From Gammaproteobacteria bacterium (GTDB lineage Bacteria; Pseudomonadota; Gammaproteobacteria; Burkholderiales; Thiobacillaceae), in contig JAHJNP010000115.1 of NCBI GenBank assembly GCA_018820745.1, forward strand, positions 1-6,705: 6,705 nt of DNA. The letters are read 5' to 3'. Positions 6,415 through 6,705 of this stretch are shown piece after piece. Below the pieces are notes generated by a model that had not been told where the DNA came from, searched no databases, and was given only the letters and a program-made list of their open reading frames with translations. Position 1 is the first letter of the stretch, and each line of letters begins with the position of its first letter. Made by a program: the position numbers and the translations under genes.

Positions 6415-6705
6415 GCCCGATTGATACTGCTTCGATTAATGCGGCGAAAAAATACGCCCCGCAAGGGGACTCCGACTTGCTACGGTCTAAAGCCCGTGAA
6501 AGTTCGTATGGCAAGGTCGCGGTGATGCTGGGCGGCACCTCGGCCGAGCGCCCGGTGTCGTTGAACAGCGGTGCGGCGGTGCTGGCGGCGCTGGTCCGGC
6601 AAGGGATCGATGCGCACGCCTTCGATCCGGCCAACCGCAACCTCGGCGATCTGATCACCGGGGAATTCGATCGCGTGTTCATCGCCCTGCACGGGCGCTA
6701 CGGCG
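6411..6705 (+). CDS. ddl: D-alanine--D-alanine ligase Ddl (N-terminal part)
   Basis: This cytoplasmic ATP-grasp ligase makes D-Ala-D-Ala for the pentapeptide. The window holds 98 codons and cuts the gene. [21 protein letters not shown] starts at residue 34, and Glu46 matches the D-Ala-binding Glu15 of E. coli DdlB. IALHGRYG (91-98) matches IALHGRGG of the E. coli enzyme. The usual AEREVSL appears as AERPVSL. GTG 6411 overlaps the murB stop (GTGA) and has GGAG upstream, giving about 33 residues before the conserved core, roughly 30 more than in E. coli. TTG 6477, preceded by AAGGGG, would leave a shorter leader of about 11 residues and cannot be excluded. The location after murB suggests the ddlB paralogue, but one window cannot show whether a second ddl exists. 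Confidence 0.93.
   Translation, partial: MSPIDTASINAAKKYAPQGDSDLLRSKARESSYGKVAVMLGGTSAERPVSLNSGAAVLAALVRQGIDAHAFDPANRNLGDLITGEFDRVFIALHGRYG

Noticed and set aside
6421..6456. Internal promoter before ddl (TTGATA followed by an A/T-rich tract)
   Set aside because: No acceptable -10 hexamer lies at 16-18 bases from TTGATA, so the match is no better than chance in an A/T-richer patch.

Overview
This window is an internal piece of a dcw (division and cell wall) cluster, all on the + strand, in the order mraY (C-terminal end only), murD, ftsW, murG, murC, murB, ddl (N-terminal part only). The gene order, high GC content and protein sequences fit a proteobacterium, most likely a betaproteobacterium. 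Placement near Nitrosomonadales or Thiobacillus-like lineages is a guess from the style of the repeats and proteins, not a demonstrated assignment.

Layout. Bases 1-74 hold the last residues of MraY. MurD (71-1477), FtsW (1477-2634) and MurG (2634-3806) follow with ATGA or TGATG stop/start overlaps. Bases 3807-4058 are the only stretch without a full-size gene. MurC (4059-5450), MurB (5440-6414, 11-base overlap) and Ddl (from 6411, GTGA overlap, cut by the window end) complete the row. No promoter or rho-independent terminator was recognised, so the genes look like one co-transcribed, translationally coupled unit.

How the genes work together. MurB reduces UDP-GlcNAc-enolpyruvate to UDP-MurNAc. 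MurC adds L-Ala and MurD adds D-Glu. Ddl supplies D-Ala-D-Ala. MraY makes lipid I, MurG converts it to lipid II, and FtsW polymerises lipid II at the septum. The window therefore covers most steps from UDP-MurNAc to septal glycan.

The unusual part is the murG-murC junction (about 3764-4060). The murG 3' end contains three tandem GGGGTCA heptamers, which encode an atypical Gly-rich tail. Degenerate CCTCACG-type heptamers follow. A diverged second copy of the first 12-13 murC codons then sits 140 bp upstream of the real murC start, followed by about 100 bp with three short palindromes. Two micro-ORFs (39 and 46 codons), each with its own Shine-Dalgarno sequence and stop/start overlaps, bridge murG to murC without a break. 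This looks like a conserved operon junction invaded by small repeats, with coupling kept or rebuilt. I see no evidence of a wholly new multi-gene system.
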